From NCBI RefSeq assembly GCF_003992005.1, contig NZ_RQVL01000003.1, positions 1-64,000 on the forward strand: DNA of 64,000 nt. Reading direction: 5' to 3'. The first letter of the stretch is position 1. Each line of letters opens with the position of its first letter. The DNA comes from Veillonella sp. VA139. Lineage in GTDB: Bacteria > Bacillota > Negativicutes > Veillonellales > Veillonellaceae. Below are positions 14,480 through 22,316 of the stretch, in pieces. The notes under the pieces were generated by a model. It was not told where the DNA came from, searched no databases, and saw only the letters and a list, made by a program, of their open reading frames with translations. The translations under genes were made by a program, and so were the position numbers.

Positions 14480-15748
14480 ATGAGCAATTACAAATTTGAA
14501 ACATTACAATTACATGCAGGTCATACAGTGGACGCAACAGGTTCCCGTGCGGTGCCAATTTATCAAACAACTTCCTATGTATTTAAAGATGCAGAACAAG
14601 CAGCAGGTCGTTTTGCCTTAACTGATGCAGGTCCTATCTACACTCGTTTAGGTAATCCTACACAAGACGTATTAGAAGGTCGTGTAGCTGCTTTAGAAGG
14701 TGGCGCAGGTGCTATCGCCGTAGCCTCTGGTTCTGCAGCGATTACGTATGCTATCCAAAACGTAGCATCTGCTGGCGATAACATTGTAGCAGCATCCACA
14801 TTGTACGGTGGTACTTACAACTTATTCAGTGCCACATTGCCACGCTTCGGTATTACTACAAAATTCGTGAACCCAGATAATTTAGAAGAATTCAAAGCAG
14901 CTATCGACGACAACACAAAAGCTGTGTATGTAGAATCTATTGGTAACCCAGGGGCAAACCTTGTGGACTTGGAAGCTATCGCTGAGATTGCTCATGCACA
15001 CGGTATCATTGTAATCGTGGACAATACATTCGGTACTCCATACTTGTTCCGTCCATTTGAACACGGTGCAGACGTAGTGGTTCACTCCGCAACTAAATAC
15101 TTAGGCGGTCATGGTACAACTATCGCTGGTGTGATCGTGGAAAGTGGTAAGTTCGACTACAAAGCAAGCGGTCGTTATCCTGGATTCGTAGAAGGTGATG
15201 TACATTATAATGGTTTAGTATATGGCGATCTTCCAATTCCTTTCACTGTGAAAGTACGTGCTCAATTATTGCGTGACACTGGGGCAGCCATTACTCCACT
15301 AGCAGCATGGTTGATTATTCAAGGTATTGAAACATTGTCCTTGCGTGTGGAACGCCATGTAGAAAACACTCGTAAAGTAGTAGATTTCTTGGTAAACCAT
15401 CCAAAAATTGCTTATGTAAATTATCCTGAATTACCAAACAGCCCATACAAAGCGTTGGCTGATAAATACTTCCCGAATGGGGTTGGTGCAGTATTCACAT
15501 TCGGTGTGAAAGGTGGCAAAGAGGAAGGTATCAAATTCGTTGACGCTCTTGAAATCTTCTCTAACCTTGCGAACGTGGCGGATGCGAAATCCTTGGTTAT
15601 CCATCCAGCAAGTACAACACATGCCCAATTGAGCCCTGAGGAACAATTGACAGCAGGTGTAAAACCAGAACAGTTGCGTGTATCCATCGGTATCGAAAAC
15701 GTTGAGGATATCATTGCTGACTTAGCACAAGCATTGGACAAACTGTAA
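14480..15748 (+). CDS. metY: O-acetylhomoserine sulfhydrylase
   Basis: A 422-residue PLP enzyme that makes homocysteine from O-acetylhomoserine and sulfide. The PLP lysine is K206 in [11 protein letters not shown]. The phosphate-binding [10 protein letters not shown] segment and the long insert around [16 protein letters not shown] mark MetY rather than the cystathionine enzymes. It lies 46 bases behind metA with its own GAGGAAAG ribosome site and ends at an intrinsic terminator, so metA-metY form a two-gene direct-sulfhydrylation operon. Confidence 0.95.
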   Translation: MSNYKFETLQLHAGHTVDATGSRAVPIYQTTSYVFKDAEQAAGRFALTDAGPIYTRLGNPTQDVLEGRVAALEGGAGAIAVASGSAAITYAIQNVASAGDNIVAASTLYGGTYNLFSATLPRFGITTKFVNPDNLEEFKAAIDDNTKAVYVESIGNPGANLVDLEAIAEIAHAHGIIVIVDNTFGTPYLFRPFEHGADVVVHSATKYLGGHGTTIAGVIVESGKFDYKASGRYPGFVEGDVHYNGLVYGDLPIPFTVKVRAQLLRDTGAAITPLAAWLIIQGIETLSLRVERHVENTRKVVDFLVNHPKIAYVNYPELPNSPYKALADKYFPNGVGAVFTFGVKGGKEEGIKFVDALEIFSNLANVADAKSLVIHPASTTHAQLSPEEQLTAGVKPEQLRVSIGIENVEDIIADLAQALDKL

Positions 15749-15775
15749 GATATAGTCACTATATAATACTATAAT

Positions 15776-15806
15776 AAGGGAACTCACTTCGGTGGGTTCT
15801 CTTTTT
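15776..15806 (+). terminator. Intrinsic terminator of metA-metY
   Basis: GGGAACTCAC and GTGGGTTCTC pair around TTCG, followed by TTTTT. Confidence 0.85.
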
Positions 15807-16283
15807 GTTGCGTAGATAGGGATGGATATTTTCTAAGAACGTTATCGTTACAAGATGGGTTATAGGATAACATAATCTAAGGGTATCATAAGATATATGA
15901 TTAATTTAATAGAGAGAAGTTGATTGATGACGCCAATGTTCCTATGTGTTAGGGTTTTATCATATATGATTTTATACTATATTCAGCAGGTGCAGCTACC
16001 TCTAAGTATATTTTATAGTCATAGGGGGAGTATCGTCAGAACTGGTGCTGATATGTATGAATATTGGTTTGGGGATACACAATATCATAAACAAACAGTG
16101 TGACGTAGTGCTTAGATGCTTGTAATAAGCCATTTATGGTATACTAGATATATAATTGTGCTAGGTAACAATACAATGATATGGCAAAACTTATTAGAGG
16201 TTTATATATATGTGTTAATGTTAGCGGTGTATAGAAATCAACATCGGATGTATAGAGGTATCACTAAGAAAGGAAATAAACGA
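15807..16283. other. Intergenic region before the secreted protein gene
   Basis: No separate gene is supported. The reading frame of the next gene is open back to 16116, but that part lacks a ribosome site and is not typical protein, so I treat it as upstream DNA holding the promoter. Confidence 0.5.
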
Positions 16284-17336
16284 ATGAAAAGCAAACTAGT
16301 TGAAAATACATGGTGGAAAGCTGTGGTATGTGGCATGGCGATGGTTACTTTCACAGGTGTTGTAGGTATAGCACATGCTATGGAGGCAAAGCCGGTGCAG
16401 GATTTGACAAAGGAGATAGGAATGGTGCAAGCCGTCGATACCCAAGGAATAGATGGGGAACATTTCGTATTACAAAAGGAGAATGCTACACCAGAGAAGA
16501 GGGGGCTCTATATTAGCCACCGACCAGCTCATTTTCGGGTGAATATGTATGGCACTGTGAAAGGTGTTCATTGGATTGATAAGGTAGTTCCTACAGATAG
16601 TGGACATATGGTCGGTATCTTAGTAGATTTTGACGAGAATACGACTATGATGATCACGAGACGAGATAACAAGCCAACGCAAGGTGTTTTTCAGGAGCGG
16701 TGGAATACGACGTGGTACGACCAACCAATACAGGGAATGACCGATGAGGAGTATATGGCAATTTGGCGACGGGAGGATTCTCGGACATTTGAAAAGTATA
16801 TACAGCTTACAGGTGGATTGCTGTGGAGAGAAGATATGACGGCGGCTCGTTGGGATCGGTCGGTACAAATGACTCCGGAAGGACCAAAGGTGCGTTTTAC
16901 GGTGGACATGATTTTGAAAGATGACCCTACACATCGGTATGTGATTACATTTACTTATGATGATATCCAAGAGTATAGTATAGAATCATTGAAACACTTA
17001 GTGGATATTCTGGAGTATTTGCCAGATGAAAGTGAGGCAGATGCTCAGCAAAACGAAAAGCAACAGACTGAGGAGCAGAGAGACCCTTCACTAGTAGACG
17101 AAGGGTATAGTCTACCATCTGCATTGCTGTCAGACATGTGGATGGAAACGAAGGATGTAACGAACCTTGAAGACCTGTACCATCAAGAGTTAAGCCAAAA
17201 CAAGCCATCGGTGCGTAAAGAACAGGAATTAAGAATTACCGATGAAGGGATTACCTCTCAATCTACTTGGGATGATACGAGCAAAACGAAGGTGACTATC
17301 CAGCGGTCTGGTCGAATAGAGCTGGAGAAAGAATGA
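16284..17336 (+). CDS. Secreted protein of unknown function
   Basis: The 350-residue protein begins MKSKLVENTWWKAVVCGMAM and carries a signal peptide probably cut after GIAHA (about residue 31). The mature part is hydrophilic, with a mixed alpha/beta look to about 240. An acidic glutamine-rich linker follows (QQNEKQQTEEQ, about 250-270). I do not recognise a family. AAAGGAAA precedes the chosen ATG. A shortened relative of its signal-peptide region lies directly downstream at 17388. Confidence 0.6.
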   Translation: MKSKLVENTWWKAVVCGMAMVTFTGVVGIAHAMEAKPVQDLTKEIGMVQAVDTQGIDGEHFVLQKENATPEKRGLYISHRPAHFRVNMYGTVKGVHWIDKVVPTDSGHMVGILVDFDENTTMMITRRDNKPTQGVFQERWNTTWYDQPIQGMTDEEYMAIWRREDSRTFEKYIQLTGGLLWREDMTAARWDRSVQMTPEGPKVRFTVDMILKDDPTHRYVITFTYDDIQEYSIESLKHLVDILEYLPDESEADAQQNEKQQTEEQRDPSLVDEGYSLPSALLSDMWMETKDVTNLEDLYHQELSQNKPSVRKEQELRITDEGITSQSTWDDTSKTKVTIQRSGRIELEKE

Positions 17337-17387
17337 GTTAGCGCAAATATTTTGTGAAAATTGGTATAGATCAAGGGAGAACATACT

Positions 17388-17519
17388 ATGAAGAGTATTA
17401 CAGGGAGAAATCATACAACAATGAAGAAGACATTTTGGAAAGCTTTAGCATGTGGTATAGCGATTAAAACTTTATCAGTTATGCCCTTGATTTATGAATT
17501 TTGTCTATATATAATGTGA
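17388..17519 (+). pseudogene. Truncated relative of the preceding secreted protein
   Basis: A 43-codon frame with AGGGAG upstream reads KKTFWKALACGIAIKTL, resembling NTWWKAVVCGMAMVTF of the preceding gene, and then stops. It looks like the start of a second copy whose body has been lost. It could also be a genuine short membrane peptide. Confidence 0.4.
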
Positions 17520-17563
17520 GTAGAGCAGTTTGGTCGTATACTTTTGAAATGAGGTGTATAGAT

Positions 17564-17896
17564 ATGGGGACGCATTTACAATCAATGGAATCTATGCCAG
17601 AGTATGAAGAGTTTTGTATTTGCTTAGGCAGAAAAATTGCTTGGGTTAGACGTTGTCAGGGTCTTTCACAGAAAGAATTATCTAAACGATGTGGTATTAG
17701 TCCAAGCTATTTAGCAAAAATTGAAGGAGCCAAAGGGTCGTTAGGTACATCGGTACAGGTATTGTATTTGATTGCCAAGACGTTGCGAGTTGATGTAGCA
17801 ACCTTGGTGTGTCATGATGAAGTCGATTACCAGCGGGTACGGATGTATAAGATCAAGCAACGGATAATGGGATACGAATCAAATCAGTTACACTAA
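17564..17896 (+). CDS. XRE-family helix-turn-helix regulator
   Basis: The 110-residue protein has a Cro/C1-type DNA-binding domain at about 19-80. It contains IAWVRRCQGLSQKELSKRCG and the recognition-helix segment SPSYLAKIEGAKG. The ATG at 17564 is chosen because GAGGTG lies seven bases upstream; a TTG at 17501 is only the frame limit. Its targets are unknown. It lies alone between a gene remnant and a ferredoxin gene. Confidence 0.8.
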   Translation: MGTHLQSMESMPEYEEFCICLGRKIAWVRRCQGLSQKELSKRCGISPSYLAKIEGAKGSLGTSVQVLYLIAKTLRVDVATLVCHDEVDYQRVRMYKIKQRIMGYESNQLH

Positions 17897-18232
17897 CTGG
17901 ATGGGAATTAGTTTTTTGGATAGATATCTAGTTGATAATATAATTATTATCAAAATACATATTGAGAAGGAATAATTGAGAATGTGAGGAGCTATAGTTA
18001 TTGTTTGTATATTTAGTTGAATACAAATGATAAATTCTATCAAATAGTATAATACATGGACTCAGCGATACAAAAAATGCAACATTAATTGTAAAAATTG
18101 GATAGAAAAAGTATGCAGAAGTATTTGACAAGACTAAAAAAACGTGCAATAATGAGAATATAAAAAGGTAAGTACCTTAGTTAAATGATAATCATAAAGT
18201 TAGCGAATTTCTATTTTTTATGGAGGTGTCTC
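17897..18232. other. AT-rich intergenic region
   Basis: No gene is seen. The string TTGACA at about 18124-18129 with TATAAA about 32 bases on could belong to the ferredoxin promoter, but the spacing is poor. Confidence 0.4.
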
Positions 18233-18397
18233 ATGCGCGTTATTGGTGATGCATGCATTAAATGTGGTTCTTGTGCTTCTGTTTGTCCAGTAGGAGCAAT
18301 TTCTGAAGGCGAAGTTAAATACGAAATCAACGATACTTGTATCGATTGCGGTTCTTGCGAATCCGTTTGCCCAGTAGCAACAATCACAGCTGAATAA
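18233..18397 (+). CDS. 2[4Fe-4S] ferredoxin
   Basis: This 54-residue electron carrier has two complete cluster motifs, C8-x2-C11-x2-C14-x3-C18P and C36-x2-C39-x2-C42-x3-C46P, as in clostridial ferredoxins. The start at 18233 follows GGAGGTG by five bases and gives MRVIGDACIKCG. A strong terminator follows, so the gene is monocistronic. It probably serves low-potential oxidoreductases of an anaerobe; the partner is not identifiable from context. Confidence 0.93.
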   Translation: MRVIGDACIKCGSCASVCPVGAISEGEVKYEINDTCIDCGSCESVCPVATITAE

Positions 18398-18411
18398 TTC
18401 AAGCAAATAAC

Positions 18412-18446
18412 AAACCCCGTAAACATACGTGTTTACGGGGTTTTCT
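18412..18446 (+). terminator. Intrinsic terminator of the ferredoxin gene
   Basis: AAACCCCGTAAACA and TGTTTACGGGGTTTT form a perfect stem around TACG. Confidence 0.9.
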
Positions 18447-18527
18447 CGTTTTCTATTTACTCTAATTTTAGGCGTTTTCGATTCGGTTGCTCAACCGTTG
18501 CTCAACCTTTTTGAGGCTCTCATCATG

Positions 18528-19535
18528 TTACTCGTTTTGCTTGTGTATGATTCTGTCAAAATCAGAGAATACTTTCTGCGTACGATTAAATTCTTTATAC
18601 TCAGTAACTGCTTTCTTATCAGCTTGTAGTTTTGAAATATGCCCTTTATTAGTGAGCACTTCGTATTCGTTGAAAGATAGGAATTTATCTACGCTTTCAG
18701 CAAAGGCTTTCATGGTGAAAGTATGTTTTCGTTCGATGATGCCTTCGATATAGTCAAAAAAGGAGGATACAGTTCGTTCTAGTTTACGTATTTCGTCTGC
18801 GGTTAAATAATTTTTTGCGATGGTTACATCGGATTTATGAATGCGCCCATGAGGGGAGCTTTTCCAAGTTTGTAATCCCATGTGTGGTTTATCTCTATCA
18901 ACGGCATTATAAATAATTTCAGCTGCAGTTTTGCCTGTGATAGCATAATGGAATTTGTTTTGCACCATAGCGTAAAATTGGCGGGTGAAAGGATCCTGTA
19001 CATCGTAATCAACGGAGCATTCTGCGAATATATCTGTAATTTGTTGATAGATTTGACGTTCGCTAGCTCGAATGGATTGAACTCTACGTAAAAGTTCTTT
19101 AAAATAGTTTTGACCGAATGGAGTACCATTTTTTAACATATCATCGTTGAGGGCAAAACCTTTCACAATATACTCACGCAATACCTTTGTAGCCCAAATA
19201 CGGAATTGTGTAGCCTCTTTGGAGTTTACACGGTAGCCAACAGCTATGATGGCGTCTAGGTTGTAGAAAGTGATGGTGCGAGTTACTTTTCTGGTACCCT
19301 CTAAGCGAACTATTGGAAATTTTCCAATAGTTGACTCTTCTGATAATTCTTCAGAATCAAATATTTCTTTTAAATGATAATTAATGGTGGATATATCAAC
19401 GCAAAACAACGTCGCCATATCTTTTTGTGTCATCCAAAATGTTTCGTCTTTAAATAAAACGTTAGTTGAAATATTTTCTTCTCCTGATTGGTAGATAATC
19501 ACATCACCATGTAAAGCAGAATCGATAGGAATCAT
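18528..19535 (-). CDS. RhuM-family protein
   Basis: The 335-residue protein matches the RhuM family, first named in a Salmonella pathogenicity island and now frequent in mobile and defence regions; its biochemical role is unsettled. Recognisable stretches are FWMTQKDMATLF, STINYHLKEIF and YNLDAIIAVGYRVNS in the N-terminal DNA-binding-like part (about 30-130) and DFDRIIHKQNE at the end. GGAGGCC lies upstream of its ATG. It is convergent with the ferredoxin gene and alone in its unit, which suggests a horizontally acquired single gene. Confidence 0.8.
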   Translation of the reverse strand: MIPIDSALHGDVIIYQSGEENISTNVLFKDETFWMTQKDMATLFCVDISTINYHLKEIFDSEELSEESTIGKFPIVRLEGTRKVTRTITFYNLDAIIAVGYRVNSKEATQFRIWATKVLREYIVKGFALNDDMLKNGTPFGQNYFKELLRRVQSIRASERQIYQQITDIFAECSVDYDVQDPFTRQFYAMVQNKFHYAITGKTAAEIIYNAVDRDKPHMGLQTWKSSPHGRIHKSDVTIAKNYLTADEIRKLERTVSSFFDYIEGIIERKHTFTMKAFAESVDKFLSFNEYEVLTNKGHISKLQADKKAVTEYKEFNRTQKVFSDFDRIIHKQNE

Positions 19536-19672
19536 GATAGGCCTCCTTAGTGTTATGTACTGCTCTTTCTTTTACTTATATTACATCTTATAAGAGGGGC
19601 AAAGTCAAGAAGAAATGGGATAACATTTATATAGAGGCAGAGATATCTAAAGTATTAGGGGGTAGAGTGATA

Positions 19673-19701
19673 TTGAAAATCTATTAAATCTATGGGATAA
19701 T
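19673..19701 (+). promoter_or_regulatory. Promoter upstream of the tRNA-like element
   Basis: TTGAAA (19673-19678) and GATAAT (19696-19701) are 17 bases apart. Transcription would start near 19708, just ahead of the tRNA-like element and the first metal ATPase gene. Confidence 0.55.
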
Positions 19702-19718
19702 AGAATAAATAAAAAATC

Positions 19719-19786
19719 GCTGTTGGTCTACTGGCACGACGATAATATATTGTTATAAAGATGCGGTTCGAATCCGCATACAACGC
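19719..19786 (+). ncRNA. tRNA-like element, non-canonical or degenerate
   Basis: A perfect T-arm is present: TGCGG (19762-19766), the loop TTCGAAT and CCGCA (19774-19778). A D-arm-like GTC / GAC stem has GG in its loop. The ends GC-GTTG and CAACGC can pair with one bulged T. The anticodon arm is poor (four A-T pairs, no U33), and no CCA is encoded. It may be a decayed tRNA or an unusual tRNA-like RNA. A weak hairpin and TTTT follow at 19792-19820. Confidence 0.35.
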
Positions 19787-19843
19787 TTTTTAGTACTCTA
19801 AAGTAATAGGGGGCTTTTATATTATAATTCATAAGGAGATACT

Positions 19844-21937
19844 ATGGAACGCATTTTTAAACTACAAAATTTGAATTGTGCCAATTGCGCTAGCGTGATT
19901 GAAACAAAATTAAATCAACTAGAATCTGTGTCAGCAGCAACTTTCACGCTTGGCACCCAGCAATTGCGTATTACCTCTAGTATAGAAGATACAGATATGT
20001 TACGAGATCAAATCCAAGCGGTGTGCGATGCTACGGAAGATGGCGTAGTAGTGGTACCATTTGTGCGTGCACCTAAAAAAGCACAACAAGTAGAGGATGA
20101 CCATGAGCATAATTCTAGTTTAGCGGGGATTATTATAGGCGCTATCGTGATAGTGGTAGCAGAGTTTACAAATTGGGTGCCAGAGCAATACATGACTCCA
20201 TTATTAATTGTAACCTTTGTTGTACTAGGTTGGCGCATTGTATGGGCAGCAATTAAGAATTTCATGAAAGGTAAATTATTCGATGAAAACTTCTTGATGT
20301 CTGTTGCTACTATTGGTGCGTTAATCATCGGTGAATATGTAGAGGCTGTTTGGGTTATGTTGTTCTTCCAAATGGGTATTTATTTTGAGGAACGTGCTAC
20401 AGAACGCAGTCGTAATGCGGTTATGGATGCAGTGGATCTTCGTCCAGAAGAAGTGCGTTTGATCGTTTGCGATGGCAGCGTGCAGGTGGTGAACCCAGAA
20501 GATGTACAAGTCGGATCTCATATCGAAATTCGTCCTGGTGATCGTATTCCATTGGATGGCCGTATTGTAGAAGGTACTACACGTATCGATACAGCAGCGG
20601 TAACTGGTGAACCAGTTCCAGTGAGCGCTACCGTAGGTACAGAAGTGATGTCTGGTTGCATCAATGTGGATGGACGCATTGTCTTAGAAGTAACGCATGA
20701 ATTAAAAGATTCCATGGTTATGCGTATTCTCGATGCTGTGGAACATGCAGCGGCATCAAAACCAAAGATTGACCGTTTTATTACTCGTTTTTCTCGTGTA
20801 TATACACCAATCGTAGTAGCCTTGGCGATTATCGTTGCCGTAGTACCTCCTCTATTTACAGGAGAATGGCAATATTGGATTTATACAGCGTTAACATTCT
20901 TAGTAGTATCTTGCCCATGTGCTCTTGTATTGTCTGTGCCTTTGGCATTCTTCTCTGGTATCGGTGCTGGTTCTAAACAAGGTATCTTGTTCAAAGGTGG
21001 CAAGGCGATCGAGGCTATGAGTCGCGTGAAAGCGATTGCTTTCGACAAAACTGGTACTATCACAACAGGTACTTTCAATGTACAAACAGTAGAAGTAGCT
21101 GGTACTTATACAGATAATGAAGTGTTGCAATATGCAGCGACTCTAGAAGCTGGTTCTACACACCCGATTGCTATGTCCATTGTAGAAGAAGTACAGCGTA
21201 GAGGAGTAGAGTTTAATACGGCTAAGGATGTAAAAGAAATCTCTGGTCATGGTATGGTAGGCATTGTAGAAGGCCATACCGTATTGGTTGGTAATGGTCG
21301 TTTATTAGAAACAGAACATGTAACGGTACCAACCATTGAACATGTATATGGTAGTGAAGTATTCGTAGCTATTGATGGTCAATATGTAGGTCGTATCGTC
21401 ATTGCCGATGCTGTGAAAGAAGATTCTAAAGAGGCCATCCGTCGTATGAATGGAAAAGGATATCATACAGTGATGCTCACAGGTGATGTGGCATCCAGTG
21501 CGAACCATATTGCCCAAGAAGTAGGTATCCAAGGTGTGCGTGCCGAGTTATTACCACAAGATAAACTGGAGGTTGTCCAATCTCTTCGTAATGACTATGG
21601 CTCTGTCATGTTCGTAGGTGATGGTATCAATGACGCGCCTGTATTGACAGGTGCTGATGTAGGCGGTGCTATGGGTAGTGGTGCAGACTCTGCCATTGAA
21701 GCGGCAGACGTAGTATATATGAACTCCAACCTAGATTCCGTATGGCGTTCTTTAAGCATTGCAGAACGTACCTTGTCCATTGCATGGCAAAATATTTTCT
21801 TCGCTATTGCTGTAAAAATTATCGTTATGGTGGCTGGTGTATTTGGCTTTGCAAATATGTGGGTGGCAGTTTTTGCAGATACAGGGGTATCCATTCTTTG
21901 CATCTTTAACTCTGTCCGTATTTTCTACAGTAAATAA
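19844..21937 (+). CDS. P1B-type heavy-metal exporting ATPase, copy 1
   Basis: This 697-residue membrane pump probably exports Zn2+, Cd2+ or a similar divalent metal. It has an N-terminal metal-binding domain with C12-x2-C15 and a short His/Asp linker (DDHEHN). The membrane metal site is C357-P-C359, the phosphorylation site D401 in DKTGT, and the ATP hinge GDGINDAP is at 592-599. The conserved aspartate in the last helices (FADTGVSIL) fits the ZntA/CadA class more than copper pumps. A second, closely similar gene follows at 22317. Confidence 0.92.
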   Translation: MERIFKLQNLNCANCASVIETKLNQLESVSAATFTLGTQQLRITSSIEDTDMLRDQIQAVCDATEDGVVVVPFVRAPKKAQQVEDDHEHNSSLAGIIIGAIVIVVAEFTNWVPEQYMTPLLIVTFVVLGWRIVWAAIKNFMKGKLFDENFLMSVATIGALIIGEYVEAVWVMLFFQMGIYFEERATERSRNAVMDAVDLRPEEVRLIVCDGSVQVVNPEDVQVGSHIEIRPGDRIPLDGRIVEGTTRIDTAAVTGEPVPVSATVGTEVMSGCINVDGRIVLEVTHELKDSMVMRILDAVEHAAASKPKIDRFITRFSRVYTPIVVALAIIVAVVPPLFTGEWQYWIYTALTFLVVSCPCALVLSVPLAFFSGIGAGSKQGILFKGGKAIEAMSRVKAIAFDKTGTITTGTFNVQTVEVAGTYTDNEVLQYAATLEAGSTHPIAMSIVEEVQRRGVEFNTAKDVKEISGHGMVGIVEGHTVLVGNGRLLETEHVTVPTIEHVYGSEVFVAIDGQYVGRIVIADAVKEDSKEAIRRMNGKGYHTVMLTGDVASSANHIAQEVGIQGVRAELLPQDKLEVVQSLRNDYGSVMFVGDGINDAPVLTGADVGGAMGSGADSAIEAADVVYMNSNLDSVWRSLSIAERTLSIAWQNIFFAIAVKIIVMVAGVFGFANMWVAVFADTGVSILCIFNSVRIFYSK

Positions 21938-21944
21938 TATAAGT

Positions 21945-21983
21945 CCTCCTGCTAGCATGTACGCCCAACTATATAGCAGGAGG
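21945..21983. repeat. Hairpin after metal ATPase 1
   Basis: CCTCCTGCTA and TAGCAGGAGG are perfect arms without a T-run. The same hairpin follows ATPase 2 at 24418-24456, so it was part of the duplicated unit. Confidence 0.7.
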
Positions 21984-22052
21984 CATTGTGATATCTTCCC
22001 CCTTTTTTGTAGGTATACAAGGTATATGTCACTACATAACAACTATACAGCG

Positions 22053-22085
22053 AAGAGGACTTGGCCATTAGGCTAAGTCCTCTTT
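22053..22085. terminator. Terminator after metal ATPase 1
   Basis: AAGAGGACTTGGCC and GGCTAAGTCCTCTT pair around ATTA and end in TTT. Its counterpart after ATPase 2 is at 24524-24555. Confidence 0.75.
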
Positions 22086-22106
22086 GTCGTGTAGGGACAT
22101 AGTCTA

Positions 22107-22131
22107 CCAGCTCATTTTGTCCTATAACCCT
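22107..22131 (-). repeat. Interspersed 25-bp extragenic motif, copy 2
   Basis: Reverse complement of the motif at 147-171, with one base different. Confidence 0.6.
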
Positions 22132-22137
22132 CTTTTT

Positions 22138-22165
22138 AGCACTCTAAGTAATAGGGTGCTTTTTT
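22138..22165 (+). terminator. Intrinsic terminator upstream of metal ATPase 2
   Basis: AGCACTCT and AGGGTGCT pair around AAGTAAT and run into TTTTTT. A degenerate version lies upstream of ATPase 1 at 19792-19816. Confidence 0.7.
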
Positions 22166-22225
22166 ATTATCGAAATGAGATAAAACTAGGGATAAAAAAA
22201 TAATAAATGAATACATAATCATATA

Positions 22226-22254
22226 TTGACAAAATAGAATTTTGTAGATATAAT
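22226..22254 (+). promoter_or_regulatory. Promoter of metal ATPase 2
   Basis: Perfect consensus TTGACA and TATAAT with 17-base spacing. The bases just downstream (about 22258-22281, ATATGAATAAACAC then TCAAGTAT) form an imperfect palindrome that could bind an ArsR/SmtB-type metal sensor; that part is tentative. Confidence 0.75.
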
Positions 22255-22316
22255 AAACATATGAATAAACACTCAAGTATAAAACGTATGTAATATATCA
22301 ATAAAAAGGAGCTACT

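Noticed and set aside
16116-16283. N-terminal extension of the secreted protein
   Set aside because: There is no ribosome site, and the extension would bury the signal peptide 56 residues inside the protein.
18429-18629. Plus-strand frames opposite the RhuM gene
   Set aside because: They overlap the ferredoxin terminator and the antisense of a well-supported gene.
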